9,944 bases of DNA, taken from Ekhidna sp. (GTDB lineage Bacteria; Bacteroidota; Bacteroidia; Cytophagales; Cyclobacteriaceae). How positions within the stretch are numbered: the first letter of the stretch is position 1; each line of letters starts with the position of its first letter. Shown one piece after another: positions 1 to 6,728 of this stretch. The stretch is taken from assembly GCA_013214445.1 (NCBI GenBank), contig JABSPG010000120.1, forward strand, positions 1 through 9,944, read 5' to 3'. The translations under genes were made by a program, and so were the position numbers. Under the pieces are notes generated by a model. The model worked only from the letters and a program-made list of their open reading frames with translations. It ran no database searches and was not told where the DNA came from.

Positions 1-252
1 CCGGGCATACGTGCTGATGTGGATCGTAAGCCAGAGATTAAGATTGAATACTTTGATGAGAACTGGGAACTTCGTGAAGAAACCTTTGACGGGATGAAAG
101 CAAGGGTGATTCAGCATGAATATGATCATATTGAAGGTAAACTTTTCACTGATTATTTGACACCATTTAAGAAGCGCCTGCTAAAAGGGAGATTAGCTAA
201 CATCAGCAAAGGAAAGACAGAAGCGGAGTATCGGGTGAAGATTCCCAAATAG
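1..252 (+). CDS. def: Peptide deformylase, C-terminal part (5' end outside window)
   Basis: This is the last 83 residues of peptide deformylase, the cytosolic metalloenzyme that removes the formyl group from the initiator methionine of nascent proteins. The frame is open from base 1 and begins with PGIRADV, the stretch that in this family directly follows the EGCLS motif, so the metal-binding cysteine lies just outside the window. The metal-binding HEXXH motif is visible as HEYDH (fragment residues 39-43), preceded by Q38 and followed by EGKLFTDYL, which is typical of the family. The GTG at 19 is an internal codon and not the start. The omega-amidase gene follows after 17 nt, so the two are probably co-transcribed. 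Identification is secure; only the N-terminal half is missing. Confidence 0.95.
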   Translation, partial: PGIRADVDRKPEIKIEYFDENWELREETFDGMKARVIQHEYDHIEGKLFTDYLTPFKKRLLKGRLANISKGKTEAEYRVKIPK

Positions 253-269
253 CCAACAAAGTTCGTTTT

Positions 270-1058
270 ATGGAAGATCTGCGTATTTCATTGATTCAAG
301 CTGACCTTCATTGGGAAGAACTGGAAGCAAACCTGGCTATGTTCGAGGAATTAATTTGGTCCATTGAAGATACGGATCTAATTGTTCTGCCAGAAATGTT
401 CACAACCGGGTTTTCTATGAATGTGGAGAAACTTTCAGAACCTCCTGGTGGAAAGACTTTCAAATGGATGCGTCAAATGGCATCTCAACGAAACGCTGCG
501 ATTGTTGGTAGCTATATAGTTAGAGACAAAGGCAATTTTTTCAATAGGTTGTATTTTGTTTTTCCTGATGGATCTTCTCAACAGTACGACAAGAAACACC
601 TTTTCAATCTTGCAAATGAGGGAGAGCACTATACTGCAGGAAACCAAAGACAGGTAATTGGATTCAAAGGGTGGAAGATTTGTCCTCTGATTTGCTATGA
701 CTTAAGATTCCCCGTTTGGGCCCGATCTACGGCAAGAGTGGAGGATCTTTATGAATACGATTTGCTTCTTTTCGTCGCTAATTGGCCAGACACCAGAATA
801 CACGCGTGGGACACACTTCTGCAAGCTAGGGCGATCGAAAATCAGTCCTATTGTGCTGGGGTAAACCGTATTGGTGCAGACGCCAAGGGTAAGGACTATA
901 CAGGTCATTCGGCACTGTACTCGCCACTGGGCGAAGAGCTACTTTTTTCTAAGGGCGAAGAAGAGGTATTGACGTATTCTCTCTCGTACAAGGACCTTGA
1001 GAAGTATAGAAAAGCTTTCCCTTTTCAAAAAGATGCAGATTCTTTTGAGATGAATTGA
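270..1058 (+). CDS. Nitrilase-superfamily amidohydrolase, omega-amidase (YafV/NIT2-like)
   Basis: A 262-residue carbon-nitrogen hydrolase. The closest known group is omega-amidase, which hydrolyses alpha-ketoglutaramate and alpha-ketosuccinamate to the keto acid plus ammonia, and acts in glutamine transamination and methionine salvage repair. The catalytic triad of the superfamily is visible: Glu42 in LPEMF, Lys108 in YDKKHLF, and nucleophile Cys142 in LICYDLRFP. The ANEGEHY stretch after the lysine supplies the usual second glutamate. The NWP at about 171-173 and QARAIENQ at about 185-192 are further signature stretches. Length matches the usual 255-265 residues, and there is no signal peptide, so it is cytosolic. 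ATG at 270 is the natural start, 17 nt after the deformylase stop. The exact substrate is inferred from the motif pattern (YDKxHLF, CYDLRFP) and is not proven. Confidence 0.9.
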   Translation: MEDLRISLIQADLHWEELEANLAMFEELIWSIEDTDLIVLPEMFTTGFSMNVEKLSEPPGGKTFKWMRQMASQRNAAIVGSYIVRDKGNFFNRLYFVFPDGSSQQYDKKHLFNLANEGEHYTAGNQRQVIGFKGWKICPLICYDLRFPVWARSTARVEDLYEYDLLLFVANWPDTRIHAWDTLLQARAIENQSYCAGVNRIGADAKGKDYTGHSALYSPLGEELLFSKGEEEVLTYSLSYKDLEKYRKAFPFQKDADSFEMN

Positions 1059-1125
1059 AACGTCAAATTGAAGACCTTTCGCTCAATTCAGACAACCGTT
1101 TGCTGTTAGATAGGTTGACTACACT

Positions 1126-1650
1126 GTGTTTAGATCTATTATCCTCTTGATTTTCTTTCAGACGCTGGGTTATGCTTCGGCACAATCGCTAAAAGATGTT
1201 AGGTCTGAATTTCATAAGGTGGTCTTGGAACCAAGCCAATCGAAACATTTTCATGAATTTATGGAAGAAATAGAGGGGAATTCCACTACTCTGAGAGCTT
1301 ACAAAGCAGTTTCTCATGCTATTTTGGCACAGTCTCTCTGGAATCCTTTCAGTAAGCTATCTCAAGTAATGAAATATGATCAGCAGATTGAATCGCTGGT
1401 AGAAGAGGACCCGACAAATATTGAAATAAGGTTTTTAAGGTTAGCAATTGAATGTCATTTGCCGTCTTTTTTAGGGATGAGTACACACGTAAAAGAAGAT
1501 TCACAAATGATCATCAACAACATGTCCAGCATTCCTGAGATTCAAATTGATAAATCTTATGGACAGTACATCTTCTATTTTCTACTGGAGACGAATTTGA
1601 TTACTCCGGATCAGATTAGCCTCATGGAGCATAATCTCAGTATGAATTAG
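1126..1650 (+). CDS. Secreted protein of unknown function
   Basis: A 174-residue protein whose N-terminus (about residues 1-20, hydrophobic core IILLIFF, cleavage near ASA-Q) looks like a signal peptide, so it is probably periplasmic. The start is GTG; an in-frame stop lies 15 nt upstream at 1111, and no ATG gives a complete signal peptide. The central block (about 71-118: WNPFSKLSQ, then DPTNIEIRFLRLAIE, then LPSFLGM) resembles an unnamed family I associate with Bacteroidota, in which NP(F)xKL and PNNxExRxLR recur. Helix-rich composition suggests a TPR-like helical fold, which is inference. No catalytic motif is visible. It follows the omega-amidase by 67 nt on the same strand. Its stop codon overlaps the stop of the convergent LRR gene. 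Function unknown. Confidence 0.75.
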   Translation: MFRSIILLIFFQTLGYASAQSLKDVRSEFHKVVLEPSQSKHFHEFMEEIEGNSTTLRAYKAVSHAILAQSLWNPFSKLSQVMKYDQQIESLVEEDPTNIEIRFLRLAIECHLPSFLGMSTHVKEDSQMIINNMSSIPEIQIDKSYGQYIFYFLLETNLITPDQISLMEHNLSMN

Positions 1651-4061
1651 TAGAAGTCAATCTCACAGCTAGGGAAAGCTTTTTTGAATTCTTCGATAGT
1701 ATGTTCCCTAAGTCTGGTATTGAAGCATACAATTTTCTTCAGATCGCTCATTCCATACAGTCTTTGTAGCTTCCAAACTCGGGTGTTGCTAAAGTCAATA
1801 AAAGCTAAATCATAGAATTGTTCAATTCCCTTAAGGTTTTTGATATTAGTACCGGAACAATTAAGCGAACGAATGGAAGTCATTCCATGCAAAGGTCTCA
1901 GTGTCTCAATGGCTGTATTTTTTACATTTAGAGATGTAAGAGCTTTCAAATTACCAATACTGTCCAATGACTGAAGAGGGCCATTGATAATGGTCAAACT
2001 TTCAAGGTTGTTATGTGCCGAGATACCTGCAAGACTGGTAATTCTTAAATTGTCAATCGTAAGCTGTTTCAGATTGAGAAATATAAGCAGCGGTTCTAGG
2101 GAAGTGATAGCTTGATTGGAAAGGGAAATCTCCGTTTGCTCGATCAATGAATGTAGACTGTAGCTGTCTGGTGCTTTTATTTTTAAAGCCTCTTTCCAAT
2201 TTGCATCTAATGATTCCCACCACTTAAGGAGTTTGGTAGTCTGGAAGATTATCGTGAGATCTGGGTTTTCCTCTAACAGGAATGAAATCTGTTTTTCATC
2301 GACTAGCGTGTTGTCTATTTCCAAAACTTCTAGGAGTGAAAGTTTTTCGAGACCTTCTAAGCTATTTAAAGGCGATCCAGAGAGTAGTAATTTTCTGAGC
2401 TTTGGATTTTTTTCAAGACCTGAGCTACTTTCAGTAGGTATGTTTGCCGCTTTTAAAACTTCAAGATCTTTCATTTCAGAAGTGAAGTCAAATGAACGGA
2501 ATAGGTTCTTGTCGACATTCAAATACTTTAACCTCTTGAATTTTTTTAGAGGTGTTGGCTCTTTCAAATTACCGGCTGATAGATTAAGCGAGTCAATGTT
2601 TAGAAACTTGATTAGTTCTTCGTTACTGGGTGCTGTCAGTCCATATGCTATCTCAAAGTGTGTAATCCAAGCTGAAGGTAGATTTGACCACCATTTCCGA
2701 ATTTCTTCGCTATTGGTAACCACTAGCACTTTTGGGTATTCTGCCATGTGTCTGCTAGCCGTTTCCTCTGTGACTTGAGAAAAGTCTGCATAGATCTTTC
2801 GTAGCTTATTGGCTTGCTCTAGGGAGCTAAGATCGTTGATATTCGTCCCATTGATGAATAGCTTTTTGAGCGACGGATGTTTCTGTAATCCTTCAAGGCT
2901 TGTAATATTTGAATAAGAAAGATCAAGGTATTCTAAATCTGTAAGCGCGCTCAAACCTGCAGTGCTTGTGAGACTGGTATTTTTTAACCGGAGTGTTTTT
3001 AAACCGGCGTTACCTTCGAGAGAAGATAGGTCTGAGAAAGTAGTCTGGGAAAGGTCTATTGAGTCAAGCCCAGAAAGCGATCTAAGACTTTCAAAAGAGA
3101 CAATGCTAGTATTAGAGAGGTTTAGGTACTTCAGGGATTGCAAAGCCGCTATTGCGGAGATATCTACTACTGTGCTACTAGCAAGATCTAGTGTCGTTAA
3201 CTGTTCGAGGTATTGAAGCCCGTTTAGACTAATTAGATTGGTTTGTCTGGCGATTAGTTTGCGAAGGTTTTTTGTGTGTCTGAGAGGCTCTAGATCGCTT
3301 ACTTGCGTATTGGATATATCTAGCACCTGAAGATTTTTTAGTGCAAGCAGAGGAGTTAAATCATCAAATGTCAAGGGATCGTTTAAACCGATACTGTCAA
3401 TGTTAGCAATCAGCTCAAGCGTTTCGACAGATAGACTGTCAAAAGGGACGTACTTCTTTAATGCACTTTTCCAGCCTAAAGAAAGGTCTGCCCACCAATT
3501 TCGTAGTTCCACCTCCCTGCTGACCTTTGTGCTGTAAATGCTGGCAATCTTAAGGTCTTCAGACTGACTATCGTAATTGACTTCCATAAATCTAGGTTGA
3601 CTTCTGGAATAGGGATTTCCCTCGAGTGTTGTGCCTTCTATTGCACTTTCGAAAGAAACGAGAAAATATCCACCACTGTCTTCTTTGTATACTTTTTCAA
3701 TCTGTTCATTCCGAAAGTCAAAGCTAATGTCTTTGAAAAAGAAGTCTACGTCTCGCAGGTATGCATTTACATCCTTGTTGGTAATGACGCTTCTTCCTTC
3801 CAATAGGTCATCTTCAATCTGAACTTCGTTATACTCAAAGATTTTTTTGTAGCTCTCTCCAATAATTACCTCTTTATCTCTAGTAGAAGATTTTTCTGAG
3901 CCTACAGCATTCAGCATGTATTGGTAAAAGTTCAGTAAACTTCGTACTTGCTCAAATTGGGTAGAGTCTTGTAGAGTAGAGTCTTGTTGGATAGGATCCT
4001 GTTGTGCGGAGATGTTTAGAGACAACAAGATCGATATAAAGAGTGGAAGGTGCTTTTTCAA
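1647..4061 (-). CDS. Large secreted leucine-rich-repeat protein with three WW-capped LRR modules
   Basis: An 804-residue exported protein. Residues 1-20 form a signal peptide (LPLFISILLSLNISAQ). A short QDST/QDST repeat linker (about 21-35) follows, then a globular domain (about 36-180), then LRRs to the end. The repeats are 22-residue, internalin/SDS22-like (pattern LxxLxLSNTxIxxLxxL). They fall into three modules, each opening with WWxxLxxxW (Trp at 189/190/197, 457/458/465, 614/615/622) and closing with a helix-strand cap containing a proline (YPKVLVV, NPDLTII, FPSCEIDFY). LRRs usually bind protein or glycan ligands; the ligand here is unknown. The domain at 36-180 resembles the upstream 194-residue protein. 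The start is TTG at 4061, overlapping the previous stop as TTGA, which implies translational coupling. No T9SS sorting domain, lipobox or membrane anchor is visible. It is the last gene of the four-gene operon and no terminator follows. Confidence 0.85.
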   Translation of the reverse strand: MKKHLPLFISILLSLNISAQQDPIQQDSTLQDSTQFEQVRSLLNFYQYMLNAVGSEKSSTRDKEVIIGESYKKIFEYNEVQIEDDLLEGRSVITNKDVNAYLRDVDFFFKDISFDFRNEQIEKVYKEDSGGYFLVSFESAIEGTTLEGNPYSRSQPRFMEVNYDSQSEDLKIASIYSTKVSREVELRNWWADLSLGWKSALKKYVPFDSLSVETLELIANIDSIGLNDPLTFDDLTPLLALKNLQVLDISNTQVSDLEPLRHTKNLRKLIARQTNLISLNGLQYLEQLTTLDLASSTVVDISAIAALQSLKYLNLSNTSIVSFESLRSLSGLDSIDLSQTTFSDLSSLEGNAGLKTLRLKNTSLTSTAGLSALTDLEYLDLSYSNITSLEGLQKHPSLKKLFINGTNINDLSSLEQANKLRKIYADFSQVTEETASRHMAEYPKVLVVTNSEEIRKWWSNLPSAWITHFEIAYGLTAPSNEELIKFLNIDSLNLSAGNLKEPTPLKKFKRLKYLNVDKNLFRSFDFTSEMKDLEVLKAANIPTESSSGLEKNPKLRKLLLSGSPLNSLEGLEKLSLLEVLEIDNTLVDEKQISFLLEENPDLTIIFQTTKLLKWWESLDANWKEALKIKAPDSYSLHSLIEQTEISLSNQAITSLEPLLIFLNLKQLTIDNLRITSLAGISAHNNLESLTIINGPLQSLDSIGNLKALTSLNVKNTAIETLRPLHGMTSIRSLNCSGTNIKNLKGIEQFYDLAFIDFSNTRVWKLQRLYGMSDLKKIVCFNTRLREHTIEEFKKAFPSCEIDFY
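1650..3509 (-). repeat. Triplicated WW-cap plus LRR protein modules
   Basis: Internal modular repeat in the LRR protein. Module 1 covers residues 185-452 (bases 3509-2706, about nine to ten LRRs). Module 2 covers 453-609 (2705-2235, about five LRRs). Module 3 covers 610-804 (2234-1650, about seven LRRs). Every module starts with WWxxLxxxW followed by about 20 helical residues and an IDSLxLS-like first strand, and ends with a short helix plus xPxxxIxF strand. The similarity is at protein level; I see no near-identical DNA, so the duplications are old or under divergent selection. Confidence 0.7.
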
Positions 4062-4894
4062 TTTCTATTATAGATGTAGTCCTTTAGCTGCTTCTCCATT
4101 GTTTCGCTTGGGATGGCTACTAAGTTGGAAATTAACCAACCTGAGTTATATCCCGGCCTATTGAAATTGGCAATCGAAAAATACCAACCATCGACTGAGA
4201 AGAAATGAAATTTCACATTTTTCACGGCTTGAAAGGTCAAATTCCCTTGATTCAGCTCGTAAAGAAATAGGGTCAGAAAATCCGGTTGGTAGTTTCTAGC
4301 TGTAAACTGCTCGGTATGATCCTCGTCCTGCAGCGCTTTTTTTAGAGTCATAAAACCCAATTCATGGCTCATGGGGTGCATAAATCTCTTAGATTCGGAG
4401 GTATCCTTATCAAATTGATTCTGAAACACATCGAATGCGACATCCTCGATGATCCATTCATATCCTAGCCCCTGTTTTTGAAGTTTTAAATACAGTAGAC
4501 CCGATGTTTTTTTTCCATTCAGTAGGAAGTCTGCGTTTACTTCCGCAAACCAATCGTCATTATGAAAATCAAGCAACGAAGGCCTTTCCTTGTCCAGTAC
4601 TTTTTTTAAAAACTTCTTTATCTCATCCGAGGAAAAGCTGTTTGTTTTTTGATCAAATAGGTTTGGGATGTATTTCTTCCTAAGTGAAATATCCTGATAC
4701 TTTTTGTCCCCAGGGAAGAGACGCTTGCCCTTGCCATCTTCTTCACCATTAAATCGTCGAAAGAACTGATTTATCTGTTTGTTGGAAGCTGAGAGTTGCG
4801 CTTCGGTCGCTTTCATGTCATCAGTAAGCCTTGATTGGCCTACCGATGAATGAAAAACTGCCAAGAATGAAAGTGAGATCAGTAGTTTGTTCAT
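4058..4894 (-). CDS. Secreted protein of unknown function, INQFFRRFNGEED family
   Basis: A 278-residue protein with a signal peptide (about 1-19, cleavage near SVG-Q). Two parts can be seen. The N-terminal part (about 30-160) has a charged helix with INQFFRRFNGEED (41-53), LRKKYIPNLFD (71-81), SLLDFHNDDWFAEVNADF (106-123) and beta strands to about 155. The FMHPMSHELGFMTLKKAL stretch (171-188) links to a beta-rich C-terminal part (about 200-278) with aromatic residues (FHFFSVDGWYFSIANF). I have a weak memory of similar unnamed proteins in Bacteroidota; no enzymatic motif is evident. It overlaps the upstream gene by ATGA and the downstream LRR gene by TTGA, so the three are almost certainly made together. 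Likely periplasmic. Possible NTF2-like fold in the first part is inference from the helix-then-curved-sheet pattern. Confidence 0.8.
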   Translation of the reverse strand: MNKLLISLSFLAVFHSSVGQSRLTDDMKATEAQLSASNKQINQFFRRFNGEEDGKGKRLFPGDKKYQDISLRKKYIPNLFDQKTNSFSSDEIKKFLKKVLDKERPSLLDFHNDDWFAEVNADFLLNGKKTSGLLYLKLQKQGLGYEWIIEDVAFDVFQNQFDKDTSESKRFMHPMSHELGFMTLKKALQDEDHTEQFTARNYQPDFLTLFLYELNQGNLTFQAVKNVKFHFFSVDGWYFSIANFNRPGYNSGWLISNLVAIPSETMEKQLKDYIYNRN

Positions 4895-5475
4895 GCAGAC
4901 GTTTCGGTCACTCTAATGTCGCCCAATAGCACATCCCAAAACTCAATGATACGTCCAGCGATCTGAGTTTCTTTCTTTTTCACGTATATGGTAATGTCTT
5001 TTTTGGTGGTATCTCTATAGCTCATACCATCTTTCGAAGTGCCTTCAAAACGTTGGTAAATCGTAATTACGCCCACATAAGTTCCGTCGGGTTGTTGTTC
5101 CAAATCACTCACATAGTGAATGTCATACCATTTGATTTCCACCCTATCGTAGTTGAGCGCCATGAGTCGCTCGAAGTATTCCCTCACTTTGTAATAAGTT
5201 ACTTCCTCTGAACTCAAAGAGGAGACCCCCATCTCGCTATCTGCCGCAAAAAGTTCTTCTGCACGATCCATGACACGTTGTGCTTCAGAAAATTGGGTGT
5301 CCTTATTGCCAATAATTGAAATATACTTACTGAGGTCTTTTACCTTTTCGAGAGCCAACGAAACTATTGCTTGTTTTCTCCCAGGGTCAAAGTTAGTCTG
5401 AGCATGCAAACTCGAACTCCATCCGAGTAGAATCAAAAATGCGATAACGGTTGTTTTTTTCATTTCAGTCCTCAT
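4891..5475 (-). CDS. Small secreted protein, domain shared with the LRR protein N-terminus
   Basis: A 194-residue exported protein with a signal peptide ending near LHAQ (residues 23-26). The mature part has an N-terminal helical segment (about 35-107, including SEAQRVMDRAEELFA at 63-77 and YYKVREYFERLMAL at 94-107), then alternating beta strands (VEIKWYDIHYV, TYVGVITIYQRFEG, KKDITIYV) and a closing strand FWDVLLGDIRV (179-189). The pattern resembles an NTF2/SnoaL-like fold, which I infer without a database match. The same order of elements appears in residues 36-180 of the LRR protein, including YxRxxxF followed by an EGTxxxGxxY turn. Two starts are possible: ATG at 5475, overlapping the preceding stop as ATGA, or ATG at 5463, which has AGGA shortly before it and gives a more typical signal peptide (MKKTTVIAF). 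Function unknown; likely periplasmic. Confidence 0.8.
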   Translation of the reverse strand: MRTEMKKTTVIAFLILLGWSSSLHAQTNFDPGRKQAIVSLALEKVKDLSKYISIIGNKDTQFSEAQRVMDRAEELFAADSEMGVSSLSSEEVTYYKVREYFERLMALNYDRVEIKWYDIHYVSDLEQQPDGTYVGVITIYQRFEGTSKDGMSYRDTTKKDITIYVKKKETQIAGRIIEFWDVLLGDIRVTETSA

Positions 5476-6011
5476 TTTCTTAAAACCAGTTCTTTAATTT
5501 TTCCATTGCTGTCATACACGATCTCTTCAACTTGGGCAGCCTTATTTTTTGTGTCTTTGAGGTAATTGAGGTACTTCTCAATCGTTGTTGGTTGGTCGTA
5601 GCTTGGCTGACCTCCTGATTTATAAATAACAATTAGCACCGGCGCAGAACTGTTACTAAACATTTGCAACGCATCCTGAATCTGGCCGTTGGCGGCAGCT
5701 GTTGAAGAAGCTTGCGAAATGGTAGTGAAGTAATCTGTCAACTTGGCTTCTTTGGTAGGTTCTTTTTTGATCTCTCGTTTTTTTGAGTCACTCTCGTCAC
5801 TGTCAGTAGATCCGACCTCTTCAGGGCCTTCAGTATTTTCCTCTAAGCTTTCTTCTTCATTGCTTTCATCAACTTCTTCTATTTGATCTTCCTTGTTTTC
5901 GCTTAGCTCAGTGAGTTTCTTCTGATTCTTGCAGGAAGAGACTCCCACTACTAGCGAAAGCAAAAGTATGCTTCTGATAAAAGATGCTAAGACCTTCTTG
6001 TTCATTTTCAT
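5472..6011 (-). CDS. Lipoprotein with long acidic linker, first gene of the LRR operon
   Basis: A 179-residue lipoprotein. The N-terminus has a lysine-rich n-region, a hydrophobic core and the lipobox VSSC with lipidated Cys27. Residues about 35-80 are a low-complexity, strongly acidic tether rich in Glu, Ser and Asp, followed by a basic patch (KKREIKKEPTK, 77-87). The C-terminal domain (about 88-179) begins with a helix (LTDYFTTISQASS) and has strands PVLIVIY, VEEIVYDSNGKIKELVLRK and a TTIEKYLNYLKD helix. This could be a small alpha/beta sensory or binding domain, but I do not recognise a family. The tether would let the C-terminal domain reach away from the membrane. The start is ATG at 6011; ATG at 6005 would also serve. 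It leads the operon, and its stop overlaps the next start as ATGA. Confidence 0.8.
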   Translation of the reverse strand: MKMNKKVLASFIRSILLLSLVVGVSSCKNQKKLTELSENKEDQIEEVDESNEEESLEENTEGPEEVGSTDSDESDSKKREIKKEPTKEAKLTDYFTTISQASSTAAANGQIQDALQMFSNSSAPVLIVIYKSGGQPSYDQPTTIEKYLNYLKDTKNKAAQVEEIVYDSNGKIKELVLRK

Positions 6012-6199
6012 AATTTTGGTTTTTAGTCACGTACCTTATTATTAGTTATAATCCTTTAACTCAAATAGTGTTCCAAATGGTATAGAACCCCTAAAAGGTT
6101 TTTATGTAAGGATGCTGTAAGGGAGCATCGCATCTTGCAGGAGACTTAGATCACAAATACTTTAATCTCACGATAGGGATTACTTATCGAAATGATGGC

Positions 6200-6228
6200 T
6201 TTGGCTCTCATGCTTCACCGTACTTTTG
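6200..6228 (+). promoter_or_regulatory. Bacteroidota-type promoter for the interrupted lipoprotein gene
   Basis: TTTG at 6200-6203, a 17-nt spacer, then TACTTTTG at 6221-6228. This matches the known Bacteroidota vegetative promoter, -33 TTTG and -7 TAnnTTTG with a spacer of about 17-23 nt. Transcription would begin around 6235, leaving an A-rich leader of about 23 nt before the ATG at 6258. No equally good match is visible on the minus strand for the divergent operon starting at 6011. Confidence 0.65.
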
Positions 6229-6257
6229 ATATAAAACCACCATAAACGAAAAAACCA

Positions 6258-6728
6258 ATGAAAACTGGAAAAACAAAGTACTTAATTCCGCTGATTGCTT
6301 TCTTGCTCTTAAACTGTAGAACAAGTAGCTCAGATGTAGTAGCGCCGCAGGAAGAGCAGTTTATTACTATTAATTTTGCTCAACAAGTTCCCAATGTATC
6401 CATCAGCAACCGGTCATTTGAGCGAGGCAGACTGACCGATGAGTATGGATTTCTAACATTCACTGTGCAGAGCACTATAGACGGTTACATCAAGTACGGA
6501 ATCTTTGAACCAGATTTTGTTCGTGATAGTCCATTGGACACTTTCTCAATACAACTTCCTTTCGTAGATGGTGGAGGACTCGATTACAATTTTAGTGTAA
6601 GGTATTACAAAAGAGGTTCTGGGGGGGGATTTTTGCTACTGAGGACAGTTTGTTCACTCGATTTGCAAGTTTTCCAATCAAAAATGAATTGGTTGACAAT
6701 GATGTTTATTCAGCTAGTCAGATTGTAG
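6258..6728 (+). CDS. Lipoprotein, 5' part of a gene interrupted by a frame disruption
   Basis: The frame opening at ATG 6258 encodes a lipoprotein signal (hydrophobic LIPLIAFLLL, lipobox LLNC, lipidated Cys20) and a beta-rich exported domain (about 30-120). The protein reads well to RGSGGG (residues 119-124). It then loses sense exactly at a run of eight G (6621-6628) and continues with 32 unrelated residues to a stop at 6726-6728. The frame two bases on remains open immediately after the run and reads IFATEDSLFTRF, which continues the protein naturally. With nine (or six) G the two frames would join into one protein of about 327 residues ending at 7240. As written, the product would be truncated at 156 residues. 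Function unknown; outer-membrane or surface lipoprotein by inference. The last 32 residues should not be taken as genuine sequence. Confidence 0.7.
   Translation: MKTGKTKYLIPLIAFLLLNCRTSSSDVVAPQEEQFITINFAQQVPNVSISNRSFERGRLTDEYGFLTFTVQSTIDGYIKYGIFEPDFVRDSPLDTFSIQLPFVDGGGLDYNFSVRYYKRGSGGGFLLLRTVCSLDLQVFQSKMNWLTMMFIQLVRL
6621..6628 (+). repeat. G8 homopolymer tract at the frame break
   Basis: Eight consecutive G within the lipoprotein gene, unusual in this AT-rich DNA. The two open frames of the gene switch precisely here. A change of one G (to nine) would restore the full reading frame. Such tracts are prone both to sequencing miscounts and to slipped-strand mispairing. Confidence 0.9.

Noticed and set aside
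435..908. Minus-strand open frames inside the omega-amidase gene
   Set aside because: Antisense to conserved catalytic motifs; no coding character.
2233..2778. 181-residue open frame on the plus strand inside the LRR gene
   Set aside because: Antisense to a clearly coding LRR region; Ser/Phe/Arg-rich composition mirrors the Leu/Ser/Asn codons of the opposite strand, and there is no promoter or recognisable domain.
2962..3822. Further plus-strand open frames (2962-3216, 3597-3806, 3631-3822) inside the LRR gene
   Set aside because: Shadows of the minus-strand gene with biased, unprotein-like composition.
6040..6085. Candidate -7/-33 promoter elements facing the minus-strand operon
   Set aside because: Near matches have the wrong spacing within TAnnTTTG or no partner TTTG at the right distance, so I did not annotate a promoter.
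6111..6129. GATGCT/AGCATC inverted repeat in the divergent region as an operator or terminator
   Set aside because: Only six base pairs with a 7-nt loop and no T run; could be chance.
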